Source: Marsupella aquatica (taxonomy: Eukaryota > Marchantiophyta). From it: a stretch of 64,000 nt of DNA. Location: NCBI GenBank assembly GCA_973895155.1, contig OZ316898.1:11408001-11472000 (forward strand), given 5' to 3'. Positions 9,397 through 20,045 of the stretch are shown piece after piece; the first letter of the stretch is position 1; the number at the start of each line of letters is the position of its first letter. The notes under the pieces are model-generated. The model ran no database searches. It was not told the origin of the DNA and was given only the letters and a program-made list of their open reading frames with translations. A program made the translations under genes and the position numbers.

Positions 9397-10558
9397 AGTG
9401 GTCGTACGGACGTGGTTGTACGGCCCCTGGACTTTCCAAATTTTTTGTGAGGGGTCACTCACGGGCTTGTTGGAAAGAGCTCGCGGAGCTGATTCCAACA
9501 AGAGGCAGCGCTCCTCAAACGGAGCCAGGATGAGCAGGTTATGGCCCGACGAAGTTGTGTTTACGGGATACAGAAATGGTCATAACTTGGTCGTCCAATG
9601 TCCGTTTAGAGAGCGGTTGAGTGATTCGTGATCAAGAGGAGGAGAGCTATCCAGGGGTGAACTCAGAAGTGCAAGTGGAGGGGCGCCTAGTTTCGGCCAT
9701 TGTGGGGTTCCTTGCAATTTCACGGTTCACGGAGTAAGGTTGGGGCACCGTCGAAGGCACCGTCGGCCCCATTGTTAGTTTAGGGTTTAGGGTTTTAGAC
9801 GCATGTGTGTGCCGCATGGTTTTAGTTTAGGGGTTTCTTAGTGAAGGGTTTAGCGGCGCCGCTAGGGTAAGCCGCCATCGTTGTGGCCCCGTGAGGGGTG
9901 CTTTGGTGTGTTTTTGGTATTTAGGGGGAGAGCCCCAGAGTAGTGGAGGGGGGAACTCAGCGTAGTACTTGGATGCTTTGGAGTAGCTTTTGTGAGTAGC
10001 GCACCGATTAGGAGAAGTTCAAGCCAGAGTAGTGAGGTGGAGAACGTAGCACTTGTCCCCGGGAGGCAGGAGTTGGGCAGACGGCAGGAGGCCGGGTTGC
10101 CCTTGCATGTGTTACGAGAAACACCAAGAGATATGGATTTGGCTTGAGGTTCCAATATTTTGTGTGTCACTTGTTGTTGCTTGTGTTGTTTGTTTTCCTC
10201 CCCTAGTGCGTGTGGTCGGTGTCGTTGTGGAAACATTTGCCCTTGTCACTAGTGTTCAAATCTTATTGTAAATGTTGGTATGCTTGCCCAAGAGAGGAGG
10301 GGGGTGGTGACAGCACTCACCCGGTGGGCATGAGTTGTAGATGGTAGGACCAGTCCCTTGGACTTGATCAAAAACGGAGAGACCAGTCGGTAGACTTGAT
10401 CAAAAAGTACACTTCCGGGAGCGGAATCAAACATACTCATCCTTAGGTGTGGAAATCCTCCAAATAGCGTCCCTCCACGACCCCGTAATACGATACCAAC
10501 GGTTTAAGCAAGGAAAAGTACGGTTTGCACGTATTAATCGTTGGATAGGCAAGTGACA
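9397..10558 (+). other. 3' non-coding part of the 4.54-kb element
   Basis: No supported gene. It holds a TTTAGGGTTTAGGG-like stretch at about 9778-9797, a direct repeat of ACTTGATCAAAAA (about 10360 and 10394) and the purine tract near 10288-10303 directly followed by TGGTGACAG. The last bases before the target duplication are AAGTGACA. Confidence 0.55.
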
Positions 10559-10735
10559 CTCCTAGACCACCTATAAACACCACTCCAATACAGACTACGA
10601 TACCGGTATCACTCTTCCTCCCAGACCTACATGTAAACACCACTCCAATACAGACCGCGATGCCGGTATAGCTTTTCCTCCCGAAAACCTTTAAATGCCA
10701 TTCCAATAAAAATAATGATACCGGTATCCCTAAGT
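10559..10735. repeat. ~59-bp satellite, right part
   Basis: Three degrading units continue the array interrupted at 6017, each with a form of CACCACTCCAATACAGAC and ATACCGGTATC. The last copy ends near 10735. Confidence 0.85.
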
Positions 10736-10794
10736 GGTTGAATCTCATGACCTTCAACACCGTGCCCTTCAATCTGGGATTCTTCAAATAAATT

Positions 10795-12519
10795 CTACTT
10801 TGACTCTAGAGTCATGATCCAAGATTTCACAAAATCAATTTGCGTAGAACTCTTATCGACAGCACAACCCTGGCGAGAATTGAGGAGCGTAGCAGCTAAC
10901 ATCGATCCGGTTCCACAACAAAGATCTATAACCCAATCCTCTTTCTCAAAGAAATGGGAAACAAACCAAGCCCCCAAACAAACAGGCTTCTGATATGATA
11001 CGGGTTCACAACACATCCCAACGGATCAACGGACTTCTTGGTTACACATGGAACCTTGATGATATTGACACAAGACTCATCCGGTTGGAAATTGTACATG
11101 TTCATGTTCCGAATGCCTTCCTCACTATAGAAACCCATCGACCAGTTCTCAAAACCCCACGCCAATTGAGCGCCAGCGAGACGCTCATGAATGTTAGTCT
11201 TCTCCCAGATTCTAGCCTCGACCCCATAGTTTCATACACTCTCAAGTTCAGACATCACCATATGAGTTTGTTGTAGTGAATGGATCACAACAAACCTCCA
11301 CTGCTTAGCGGTCGTCATCTTTGAAAAACTTGTCATCATATCTAAAACATCTTTTTCTATGAAGGACACTTCATCAAACTCCAAACCAGGAGCATTAAAA
11401 TCATACGGAATATCCGCGACCGCAAGGGTGTAAGCCCTTGGCTCAACAAAAGAATCCCCATCAGCATTTTTCCATGTTTGTTCCAACGCTTCTGCTGTGC
11501 CCTGGCCTAAGGACTGGAGCCGGTTGTACTTATCGATTGCAGCAAGCACAAAATTCTTAAACACATACGGGATAGCCAAGGGAACAATTACCTCCCCCGC
11601 AGAATTATAAGTGACAACCGGAACCATTTTGTTTTTCCTTTTTGAACTAATCTTCAGCTATAAAATGTCACACACATCTACAGTTAGAATAACGTGAGAT
11701 GAATCCAAAACCCGATAAAAATCTCATGATGGAGCACGATAGCCAATAAATACAACCGCTTAGAAACCTACAATGGAATGCTAAAGCCGATAAAAATCTC
11801 GCGATCAGAGGAATGCTTACCGCGTCACTCACTGTCTCCGCCCATATGCCAAGGACCGAGACATTTGTTTCAGTGGGAAACATTTCTCTACACGTTGCCC
11901 AATCTGGTTGACCAGATATCTGCAAAAATAGTTTCTTCACCTTAGCAAGATTTTTCAGCTTCTCACCTTCCTTGTGCATTTGATCCAAAGTGATCACCTT
12001 CCCGATAACCCTATTCAAGAGACGCTTGACGTGCTCCTTATTTGCCAGTCCTTGTAGACCTCAAAATGAATTTAAGTTGAGGTCCCCAGCAAGTTTATTC
12101 ATTTTAATCTCCCTTACCGTCAAAGGTTTTACCTTTCCCTTTGCATTCGTCATTGCCACAATTTTTTTGGGTTGTCCTAAGACAACACCCTTCTCCCACA
12201 TCTGGAAAATTTGCTCCTGAAGATCCCAAATTTCACCTATTCGGAAAGCAATTTGGAAAGCTGGGTCATGTTTGGCCATGGAGTCACGAACGCCTGGCGT
12301 GTAATCCATCATGCATTCCTGACAACATGCTTTGCAAACATCTTTAGTCGAGCCCACACCCATTTCAAGGTAAATATTGTGACAAGCACGAACTTGGTCA
12401 ATGTGACTCATGTTCTTCCGATACTCTTGGTCATAATTATGCTGGAAGCCCAACTTTTGGACCTCAGATCTTGTAAGCCCAGCGTAAACCCAAGCTTCCA
12501 GCTCACCATAATTTGCTTG
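10795..12519 (-). pseudogene. Decayed beta-class amino-methyltransferase (N4/N6 type)
   Basis: Read on the minus strand from an exon starting after CAG at 12520-12522, the frame runs through a Cys-containing segment (VCKACCQECM) and an intron starting at GTAAGC near 11816, with an acceptor before about 11668. The catalytic part has ADIPYDF near 11398-11418 in the place of motif IV (usually D/N/S-PP-Y/F), then QKP--LGAWFV (motif X-like) and DLCCGTGS near 10903-10928 (motif I, SAM binding). The order IV, X, I with about 160 residues between IV and I is that of beta-class DNA amino-methyltransferases. Breaks: TGA at 12061-12063 and 11232-11234, both one C-to-T from CGA, and a one-base loss in the CCC run at 11017-11019 (plus strand). 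The second residue of the IV motif is Ile rather than Pro, which may be disabling. Substrate is unknown. Confidence 0.55.
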
Positions 12520-13009
12520 CTGTACATTTTATGCAACTTGGACTTTGCCCAAGCACCATGATTCCCTCCAATAATTCTATACTTCCATATCCTTGACTTC
12601 AGGATGTCCCAATCTGCGGGTGTGGGCCTTGGGCCCCCAGTGTTATTAATAATGGGGTGGACGTGCGACGGCGGAAGGGTACAAAAAATCCAATTCCGAA
12701 TTAATTTTTATAATCGAATTATAAGCAACAAGACCAACTTTTATATGACAATCTCTTTATAACTATTCCTGGGCATCCAAAATGCCGGCCAAAATAATTT
12801 GCTTGAAGGGGGCCAAGAATTTGGCCCGCCACACGTCATGATGAGATTGGTCCACATGGCACTCCCTGAGTGGAGTTAAGTTTAACCAGTACTTGTGGTG
12901 AATAGGATAAGGAGTTATGAAAAGTATTTTGGGTTTTGGGGTTTGAGGTGAAAGGTTTTTGGGGGGTACATTTATGGGGGGTTTTGGGTGTTTGCGGGGC
13001 AAAAGTTCA
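12520..13009. other. No gene supported
   Basis: The minus strand upstream of the methyltransferase exon may hold a further 5' exon (a short open stretch with WKYRIIGGNHGAW near 12560-12590) but frame and splice sites are not clear. The rest is non-coding. Confidence 0.35.
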
Positions 13010-13165
13010 AGGGGAGTACTCAATCCCCAAGGGAGTGAGTCAAAGGCCCGGGGCAGGGGATACTCAATCCCCAAGGGAATGAGTCGAAGGCCCGAGGCAG
13101 GGGCGGAGTACTCAATCCTCAAGGGAATGAGTTGAAGCGGGAGTTGAAGGCCCGGGGTCAAAGCG
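13010..13165. repeat. ~50-bp tandem repeat, about three copies
   Basis: The phrase TACTCAATCCCCAAGGGA followed by ATGAGTCGAAGGCCCG-GGCAGGGG recurs head to tail three times with few changes. No coding role is supported. Confidence 0.75.
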
Positions 13166-13891
13166 TCCAAGGGAGTGTCAAAGTCGGGGTCAAAGGGAAT
13201 TAGGGCTCAACTTCGAGCCGTCGGATTTCATGTAGTGCTGCCAAGTTGAGAGGTTTGGTTTAGGCTGAAGGAAGTGGAGGCTTGCAGGTTGGCGACGGAC
13301 CTTGGATGAAGGAAGCTATGGGGCCTGCATGAAATGCTGCGGTTGGAGGCCGGCGCTTGATGCTTGCGAAAGTGGCGTTTGATGCAAAGCGGGACATTGC
13401 AAGGCTAGGAGGCATGCATTGGCGGGACCGACTGCGGGAGGCGCACCTTTTCCAGAGCTTTGTTTAGGGGTAACTTTCCTTACACTACCCACTATTTATG
13501 CAGAATGGTCATACTTTCCATTGTTTATGCTGCATGCATACACTTTACTAACTATGAAAGCTCAAAACCTACTGCCAGCTATTGCGCGAGCTACCGTTGA
13601 TCAGCAAGAAGGGTGAGGCATGGGCTGAGGTGTTTCTATGGCTATGGTGGGTTGCGTTTGATGGGTGCATCAAAAAAGCGTTCACTACATGACGACATAC
13701 TTTGCCTACAGATCCACAATTATGTGTTGGGAAATCGCCCAGAGATGTCTCAGTGGAGGGAGTTGCATAGATACATATATGCAACTCTATATATATGTTA
13801 ATCTAACAATAGACGTTGTTCTACATTCTATGTGTGTAGAAGTTAGAGTGGGTTCAAGGAGCACTTCTGTGGATGAGGTCGCAATATTCTC

Positions 13892-14616
13892 ATGGATTCA
13901 TACATTTTTTGCAGTGCATTCTTGGAGCAGCAACCGATAGTTGCACGACGGTATGCATTATTTCGCGTATGGGCATTGGAGCGCATGGATAGGCTCCTTG
14001 CAGAGCATGGACCCTTATCCATTCCCATTGATGTACAGAACATCATTAGGGGACCAGGGTTGTGGGCAACGACCCATACACACATGTATGAGTCAAAGCA
14101 CCACTTTCACACTTGGAGGACAGATCACATGAAGAAGAGTACATGTAACTTAGGAGTGTTCATGTTGACAGACCCAGGTGATGTTGAGAGATTCCCTATT
14201 GTGGCACTATATTGGATATTTTAGACGTTCACTTTGGGTCATTTACTACTATTGTGTTAGAGGTGCGGTGGCACAAATCCATCATGTCACCTCCACATAG
14301 AGCCACCATGGTGAAAGATGAGTGTGGGTTCTATCGGGTAGACACGACTCATGTAGCACCATCCGGGACTGAGGTTAGTGACACTATAGTATTTCCTAGC
14401 CAGGTGGATCAGTGTATTATGGTTCCGATGCACACTATTCATAGAGGATGGTCCATCATCATTCCCATCTTCCCACGACGGAGGAAGGGTTTGATGGCTT
14501 CAGTAATTGTAGATGATATGGATCCAGTGACCATAAATGTATTCAGTGCATGTATATATTCGTTATGGCCACCTTCATGTGGGTTTGTAGCATCTGTGGG
14601 TAACGTCGTTGTATGA
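13892..14616 (+). pseudogene. CACTA transposase C-terminal remnant (DUF4216-like)
   Basis: Two overlapping frames join into one plausible protein. The first (13892-14210) ends in HHFHTWRTDHMKKSTCNLGV, which fits the 'F-T---D----T-NSGV' phrase upstream of DUF4216 in plant CACTA transposases. The second (14212-14616) continues with ILDVHFGSFTTIVLEVRW and GFYRVDTTHVA...PSQVDQCIMV, matching the DUF4216 pattern 'I-D-----F---LF-C-W ... GF--V ... QA-QVFYV', then a basic end (FPRRRKG). The break is near 14209-14222. No N-terminal transposase core was found. ACGT-rich short repeats follow at once, as expected at a CACTA 3' end. Confidence 0.5.
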
Positions 14617-14890
14617 CTATTACGTTCGGTAGACCAATGTATCTTCAAACTACGTCGTACCAGGCAGACGTTAATTCCAATTAACGTCGTTTTATTGAGC
14701 CTTCAACGATGTTAATTTAGCCACGACCCAGTTTACGTTACTCCACACGACGTTGATTCTCCACTTAAAATGATGTTAAACTAACTTACGTTGTTTTAGG
14801 GTACGTATTAAACCAAAGATGTTGTGTATTGCAACGTTACTATATCCGCGCGATGTTAATGACAGTGGTGACATTAATTGGCACATGCAT
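14596..14890. repeat. ACGTCGTT/ACGATGTTAA motif array (CACTA subterminal type)
   Basis: Many short copies of AACGTCGTT, ACGATGTTAA and relatives lie in both orientations directly downstream of the DUF4216-like remnant. The same motif set returns at 15790-16135. Confidence 0.6.
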
Positions 14891-15158
14891 TCAAAATGAA
14901 AAACATGAGGGAGTCTTTATTCAGATTCAGTATGATATAGAGATACAAAGGTCCTACAAAGCACATTGCATGTCCACCACAAAGTGACTATAACCTAGCC
15001 GTATCACTAAACTGCCTCATCCATTGACATCCAGATTGTTGCTACTTAAGGAGTTCCTTCACCAGACCAGTAGTACTCCTCATCTGCCTTCCTTCTTTTG
15101 TAAGAATCACGCCTCTGCCTCTGGTTCCATTTCTTCCGGACGACCTCTTCCCCAGCCT

Positions 15159-15608
15159 TTAGCCTTTCAGCCTCAACCTCAGCTGCACAACTTTCCTTGT
15201 AAGATCATACAAGACAATGTGAAGCTCAGTCGGAGACAGCTCACATTTGGGCAATGTAGGTGGATATGCCTCCCCATCATCTTGGTTGGGCGCCTCATCC
15301 AACATCTGATCATCACCTGGATGCAGCAGGAAGTCTCCTGGATCCAACTGTTTGTTGGCCAGAATTGAGCACTCTACCCAACGGATAGAAATGAAATGAA
15401 CTATCTCTGCAAAGTGCTCGATCAATCCATGGTAGTCACTGAAGTGCTCAACAACTTCTTTCCACGTATAGGCCAGCAAGTAGTCTGTTTCTGAGGTACA
15501 CAACTTCTCAATAACGCCTCCCCGACAAAAGAACCCACGGATAGTCTTGTCCTCTTCACCAAGTGGAAGGAAGCAACAATGCACATCCTTGAAGAACTTG
15601 CGCACCAT
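15159..15608 (-). CDS. Hypothetical protein between two CACTA-type arrays
   Basis: An open frame of 149 aa on the minus strand starting MVRKFFKDVHCCFLPLGEED and containing YLLAYTWKEVVEHFSDYHGL. A short upstream stretch (15679-15620) with FGECTLPEYREIAAWD could be an earlier exon. I do not recognise a family. Lying between two arrays of the same short motif suggests a passenger or second gene of the CACTA element. The start is uncertain and no regulatory sequence is visible. Confidence 0.35.
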   Translation of the reverse strand: MVRKFFKDVHCCFLPLGEEDKTIRGFFCRGGVIEKLCTSETDYLLAYTWKEVVEHFSDYHGLIEHFAEIVHFISIRWVECSILANKQLDPGDFLLHPGDDQMLDEAPNQDDGEAYPPTLPKCELSPTELHIVLYDLTRKVVQLRLRLKG

Positions 15609-15789
15609 GATTGAATACTGAGTCTATCCCACGCTGCAATTTCTCTGTACTCAGGAAGAGTGCATTCTCCAAAAATCACAAACGCAAGCCTACTTTGGTC
15701 TCAGCACTCTTAAACCAAAATCCTCCCGTAGAAAACCCAAGCTATACTCGAGTCAGCATGGACTACTCCTCATTCAAGTCGTCCACACC

Positions 15790-16135
15790 AATGTACGTAC
15801 TCAACGTCTAACATGGCTTGATTCAATTGGAACGTCCTATAGAGCAACGTTACCACTTTAACGGCTTCCTCCACGATGTAAACATTGACGTCGTTATACC
15901 CTAAACACATTACATCCTCTAATACGACGTTAATATTGAACGACGACCAAAATGATGTTTAGGACAGCTCATCCAAAGACGTTAATTTTAAACGTGTTTC
16001 CAGCGATGTTAAAATGGGGGCAATCGGCGTTTAGATTTCTCCGACGTCGGACGTAGTTATAAACGTAGTCATGGAAGTCGTTATTATATTAACGACGATT
16101 ATGAGGAGGTATTGTTAGCATCCGACGCAACAAAA
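15790..16135. repeat. Second ACGT-rich motif array and possible CACTA end
   Basis: ACGACGTTAATATTGAACGA and similar motifs recur through this stretch. It ends in AAAATCTAGTTGTG (about 16131-16145), which resembles a diverged CACTA right terminus. The matching left terminus was not found. Confidence 0.5.
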
Positions 16136-16257
16136 TCTAGTTGTGAGGGGACATGGACCTACCATATGTGAACTTGCATATAGGAATGCAGATACACTAG
16201 GATCCCTTGATGCTTTTGAGAAAGCTACCAATCTTCTGCTTGAATCATCTCCAAAAT

Positions 16258-16503
16258 ATGAGTTCCATCGCACTCAACCACTTCATGGAGATCTTTGCAC
16301 AAAGTCCAAAAAACGAAAAGGCCAAGCTTCTTCTGTGCACATCACCTTATCTTGTCGATGAGAGTCTTCAAGTCTTCATGTCATTTTTTGGACTTTGTGC
16401 AAAGATCTCCATGAAGTGGTTGAGTGCGATGGAAAAACGAAAAGGCTAGAGTTGGTGCTGAAGACTCTCATCGACATGATAAGGTGATGTGCACAGAGGC
16501 GGT
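16258..16503. repeat. Interleaved inverted repeats (A-B-A'-B')
   Basis: Segment A (about 16260-16313) reappears as its reverse complement A' at about 16383-16436, near-perfect over ~50 bp. Segment B (about 16328-16371, CTGTGCACATCACCTTATC...) reappears as its reverse complement B' at about 16460-16502 with a couple of mismatches. The arms cross rather than nest, so they cannot all pair in one simple hairpin. Confidence 0.85.
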
Positions 16504-16509
16504 GACAAG

Positions 16510-17676
16510 AGGCGTACACCCAAGAAATTTATATTCTGATTTCCGGAGTGTCAATGTCGTGGAAGAGAGCGACAAGTTGAAGGAAAATTTGGGCATACTC
16601 CATCCTTCAACATTCTCTAGTTGTCCAGATCCATCCGTCGTGATTCTTCTTTCCAATAATGAAGGGAATGACACTGAGAGTTCAGGAGATGACACTTTTG
16701 AAATACCTAAGCCATTGTCACAACAACATGTATCTCTTGTCCGTCCAGAGGAACCAGTTTATGTTTCACCCAGAAGAATACCTGTGGTAAATGAAGTTGA
16801 TGTCCCATTTGGTACTTGGCACTTAAGGCGGTGCGGGAAAGGAAATGGTCCAGTGTGCAATGGGTCTATGGATAGGACCATTTCTGGAAGAGATGAGTGT
16901 CGAAACTTAATCAAGGAAGTAGGTTTTCATACTTGGTCTTGCGGTGTGGTTGGGGTTGCAATCCATGGTTTGAGGATGACTTCACCACATCCTCAACTCT
17001 TATACTTCTGCCCAAACAATGTCTACCACAAGACCAGGGGGCGCAAGTCAATTGCCCAACTTCCCTTAGTACCTCGTCTCTAAAAGTTCTTCGAGGGACA
17101 GACTTAACTACTCCTGAAATCAGCTTCTTGATTGGCTTGGGTTTTCAGATTGATGGTCTCTATTACATGGATTGTGAACCAAATGGCAGTGTTGCTCCTC
17201 TAGGTCGCGTGGAACTTTGAATTGACGTTAACTCTTTCCTAGAAAAGGTTGATGGAAACTATTTGAATAGACAACTGAGGACGCGGAATGGGAAGGGTGC
17301 TCGTCAACGTTTCAACTTCACTGCAGAACTTGTTAAAAGGATTCAGTCTGCAAATGAAGAGCAAATGAGGATTGTGGCTTGTGAAAAGATCATCCAAGGT
17401 AACGGATGGGGAAGACAGTTTTTGATTGCGATGCATGAAAACAACCCTAGTAAATCTAGTAAATATTGGATTCAGTTGTGCATCTTCCCATGTTGCTCAT
17501 GTGAGGATTTCTATAAGCAGCATTCGCATGGAAAGCCTTACATGTCTTGCAAACATATCCTTTGGGTTTACAAGAATGTTTACCATTTGAACCTAGAGAC
17601 TTCGGATGTAGTCAAGCAGCCTATTTTAACTGTCGCTGAAGTTTCCAATCTGATCCAAAGGGGAGTTGAGGTTTGA
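16510..17676 (+). pseudogene. SWIM zinc-finger protein remnant
   Basis: The best part is 17080-17676: a region with LTTPEISFLIGLGFQIDGLY and then, after an in-frame TGA at 17218-17220 (one C-to-T from CGA), a basic stretch (LRTRNGKGARQRFNFTAEL) and a SWIM finger CSC-(16 residues)-CKH at about 17490-17555. SWIM fingers occur in MULE transposases, FAR1-like factors and Zswim ubiquitin ligases; no transposase core is visible, so the role is open. Upstream frames at 16510-16920 carry an acidic segment (NNEGNDTESSGDDTF) and change frame near 16920. The 5' end adjoins the interleaved inverted repeat, which probably marks a rearrangement. Confidence 0.5.
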
Positions 17677-17679
17677 TAT

Positions 17680-18450
17680 TATCCACTTTAGAGTGAGGTT
17701 TGGTTTTAATAAGGTTTTCATTGGTTTTAAACATATATGTAAGTACCGTTGGAAGTAGATTTTTTTGTGTGTTGTTAGGGAGAGATGATATTTACACTCC
17801 ATATGAAGTGCCCTTTAATTTATTTATAAAACACCATTCGATATTGGTTCATCAGTTTTGCTAGCGAGGTCACTAGCTATATTTTTGAAAAGTTTTGTAG
17901 GTTCATGATTTGGACCCTGGTTTGTTACTCATTGAGAAAACTATCAATGACACAGTCACATATATACCCTGATAAGGTCGGATATCATGTCTTTACAGAC
18001 TTGGCTTTTTTTACAGTTGGCAACTCTCCCTGAAATCACTGCCAACCTTTTATGTTGGTTATGGTGCCAATTTTGTGTGTTTATCTGAGATACTGATGAC
18101 TCCCAATCTCCAGGCCCATCATTTAAATTGCAAGTAAAACTCCTTGCCAAGTGCTTTGGTGATGATCTTTATATCTATTTTGGATTGTCCAGTTTGTTTT
18201 AAAAAAATATTATATTGACATACTTCACTCGAAAGGTTTCTTAAACAAACATTAGTCATTCAAATATGAACAGACTGTTGGATGGGTTTTTGCTAGCGAG
18301 GCTTGCTGTTACTAGCGGCCAACAAGTCCAAACTTTGGTTTGAGCAAAAAATCACACATTTCAAGGAATTTTTTTACTCGTAACAACAAAAAATTTACTG
18401 TTACGAGCAAATTTTTTCCTGTTTCCTCGCATGGTAGTCATACCCGTGAA
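17680..18450. other. No gene supported
   Basis: AT-rich, with only short open frames and no recognised repeat. Confidence 0.5.
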
Positions 18451-18840
18451 CTAGCCCTATGCCGTGCGTTGCACAAAAGATGTCGAGATGATAAAAGATG
18501 TCGAGGAGATAAAAGATGTTAAGGAAAAAAAAGATGGCGAGCAAAAGATGCGAGGTGATAAAATATGTCAGAGTGATAAAAGATGTCGAGGAGATAAAAG
18601 ATGTTAAGGAAAAAACAGATGGCGAGCAAAAGATGCGAGGTGATAAAATATGTCAGAGTGATAAAAGATTTCAAGGAGAGAAACGATGTTGAGGTGATAA
18701 AAGATATCGAGGTGAGCAAAAGATGTTAAGGTGATAAAACTAAGATGCCAAGGAAAGAAAAGATATCGCTGAGGTGATAAAAGATGCCAAGGAGAGAAAA
18801 TATGTCAAGGTGATAAAAGATGTCAAGTAAAAGTGATGTT
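18451..18840 (-). repeat. Helitron 3' end (CTAG) with ~20-bp subterminal array
   Basis: The plus strand reads A|CTAGCCCTATGCCGTGCGTTGCAC at 18450-18474. On the minus strand this is a hairpin (GTGC-AAC-GCAC) followed after about ten bases by CTAG and then T, the standard Helitron 3' structure and target. From 18478 to 18840 follow units of AAAAGATGTCGAGG-GAT type, including an exact duplication of about 90 bp (18498-18585 against 18588-18675). The 5' end of this element was not found. Confidence 0.68.
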
Positions 18841-19905
18841 GCAAAGAAGAGTTGTCTTTTTGATAATATTGTTGTTGTGGTTCAATCTTGCCTTTGGGTC
18901 AATCTGTTCATGTTGTTAAGAAGTGTTGTTGACAAAGTTAAAATGTTATCAAAGAGGAAGTGTTTTCAAGAGTAAGTACTGTGGTTGCTGGAAGATTGTA
19001 GCTAAATGGTAGATTATAAGATATCGTCCAACAAATCATGCACTTGCAAAGGAAACGGAGTTGAGGTGTCAATATTTGTCAAGTGAAAACTGTGTTGGAC
19101 AGTGTTGTCATTTTCGGGGCTCTGCCCCTTTCCCCTTAAAAAGTTATAAAAAATAAAAAAATAGTGTTGTCATGTTGAAAATGTGGTCATTGTGATTCCC
19201 TGTGTGATTCAAATATTGCCATTTGGATCCATGTTGTGAATGAAATGGTCAAAACAAAAGGACAAAAAATTGTGGTGGCAAAGGCACAGATTCTATGAAC
19301 ATGGAAGTAAAATAACACAACAGGGCAGGGGAGGGAAACATAAAATGAACGTCCCATAAAATGCCCAAGAAATGGGCGAACCCAATTGGACACTAGACCA
19401 ACCCAATGCAAAGTGAGAGGAGGATGGATGATTAGCCCCACCCAGATAAAATCTTCTATCTCTCCCAAATAAATGCAACATGGGATGGCCAGAGTCAACA
19501 AACAAATAAGCAACCCTAAATATATATCCTATCTGTTACCCAGGATGAGAAGAATTCTAGGTCATTAGAAAAAACTTACCTCCTCAAGATAACAAAAACC
19601 CCTCACCCCTCGAAAACAGAAAAAGTATAGGTTGCCCCTTTTGCTGGAGGAAATTTAGTTATATCCCCTTTAAACAAATTAGAAAAAAGTGTCAAGAATG
19701 TTAAGAAGAAAAAGAGAGAGAAACTATGGATTACTTTTTGTTATTGGGGAGTTTCAACATCTGGATTTTAGTTAGTTTAGAAAAGGTGTTAGGAATATTA
19801 GAAATAAGAAACCACCAAGGAAAAGAACATATATTGGTTACACTATCTTGCTGGGAGTTTCACTAAGTGTCTTTTTTTTAATTAAAAAATTAAAAAAGGC
19901 CAGTT
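18841..19905. other. No gene supported
   Basis: Short frames on the minus strand near 19187-19513 have no recognised domain. The region may be the body of the non-autonomous Helitron ending at 18451. Confidence 0.45.
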
Positions 19906-20045
19906 TGTTATAAGGGACAAAACCCTAACCCTACTTACCCTAGAACATAGGAGGTTACATAACCGCCATACCATGTACTACATAGGGAGAGATTTCCACT
20001 CCCACAATGCAATGAAGGAAGTGAGCTTGCTGGTGTATTGAATGT
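19906..20045 (+). repeat. Copia LTR 5' fragment
   Basis: It starts TGTTATAAGGGACA, the same 14 bases found after the polypurine tract at 23959, and runs to CTTGCTGGTGTATTGAATG. The last 20 bases of the LTR, seen elsewhere as TCCATGATTAATCCATATCA, are missing here; an inverted gag fragment follows directly. The full LTR was probably only ~160 bp. Confidence 0.65.

Larger units (their letters stand above)
6018..10558 (+). mobile_element. Unclassified 4.54-kb insertion with TG...CA ends and 5-bp TSD
   Basis: The left end is TGTGACGGGG at 6018, a central T, then CCCCGTCACA, a perfect 10-bp-arm palindrome. The right end is AAGTGACA at 10558. Both sides carry CTCCT (6013-6017 and 10559-10563), and removing the segment plus one CTCCT restores the phase of the flanking satellite. 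Inside are a GC-rich repetitive leader (6180-7250), one long ORF (7543-9198, in-frame extension to 9396) and ~1.1 kb of non-coding DNA with a purine tract (AAGAGAGGAGGGGGG, about 10288-10303). I see no similarity between the two ends longer than a few bases and no gag, integrase, RT or transposase motif. TG/CA ends and a 5-bp TSD are usual for LTR retroelements, so a giant solo LTR, a non-autonomous derivative or an undescribed type are all possible. Confidence 0.7.

Noticed and set aside
9778-9797. Telomere-like TTTAGGG copies
   Set aside because: Only about two units with imperfect neighbours inside the 4.54-kb element; not a telomere or an interstitial array.
10304-10558. Possible 3' LTR starting TGGTGACAG after a purine tract
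   Set aside because: No matching copy is visible at the 5' end of the element, so an LTR pair cannot be supported.
18478-18840. Regular short repeats resembling a CRISPR array
   Set aside because: Units are degenerate and contiguous with no unique spacers, and the DNA is plant nuclear.
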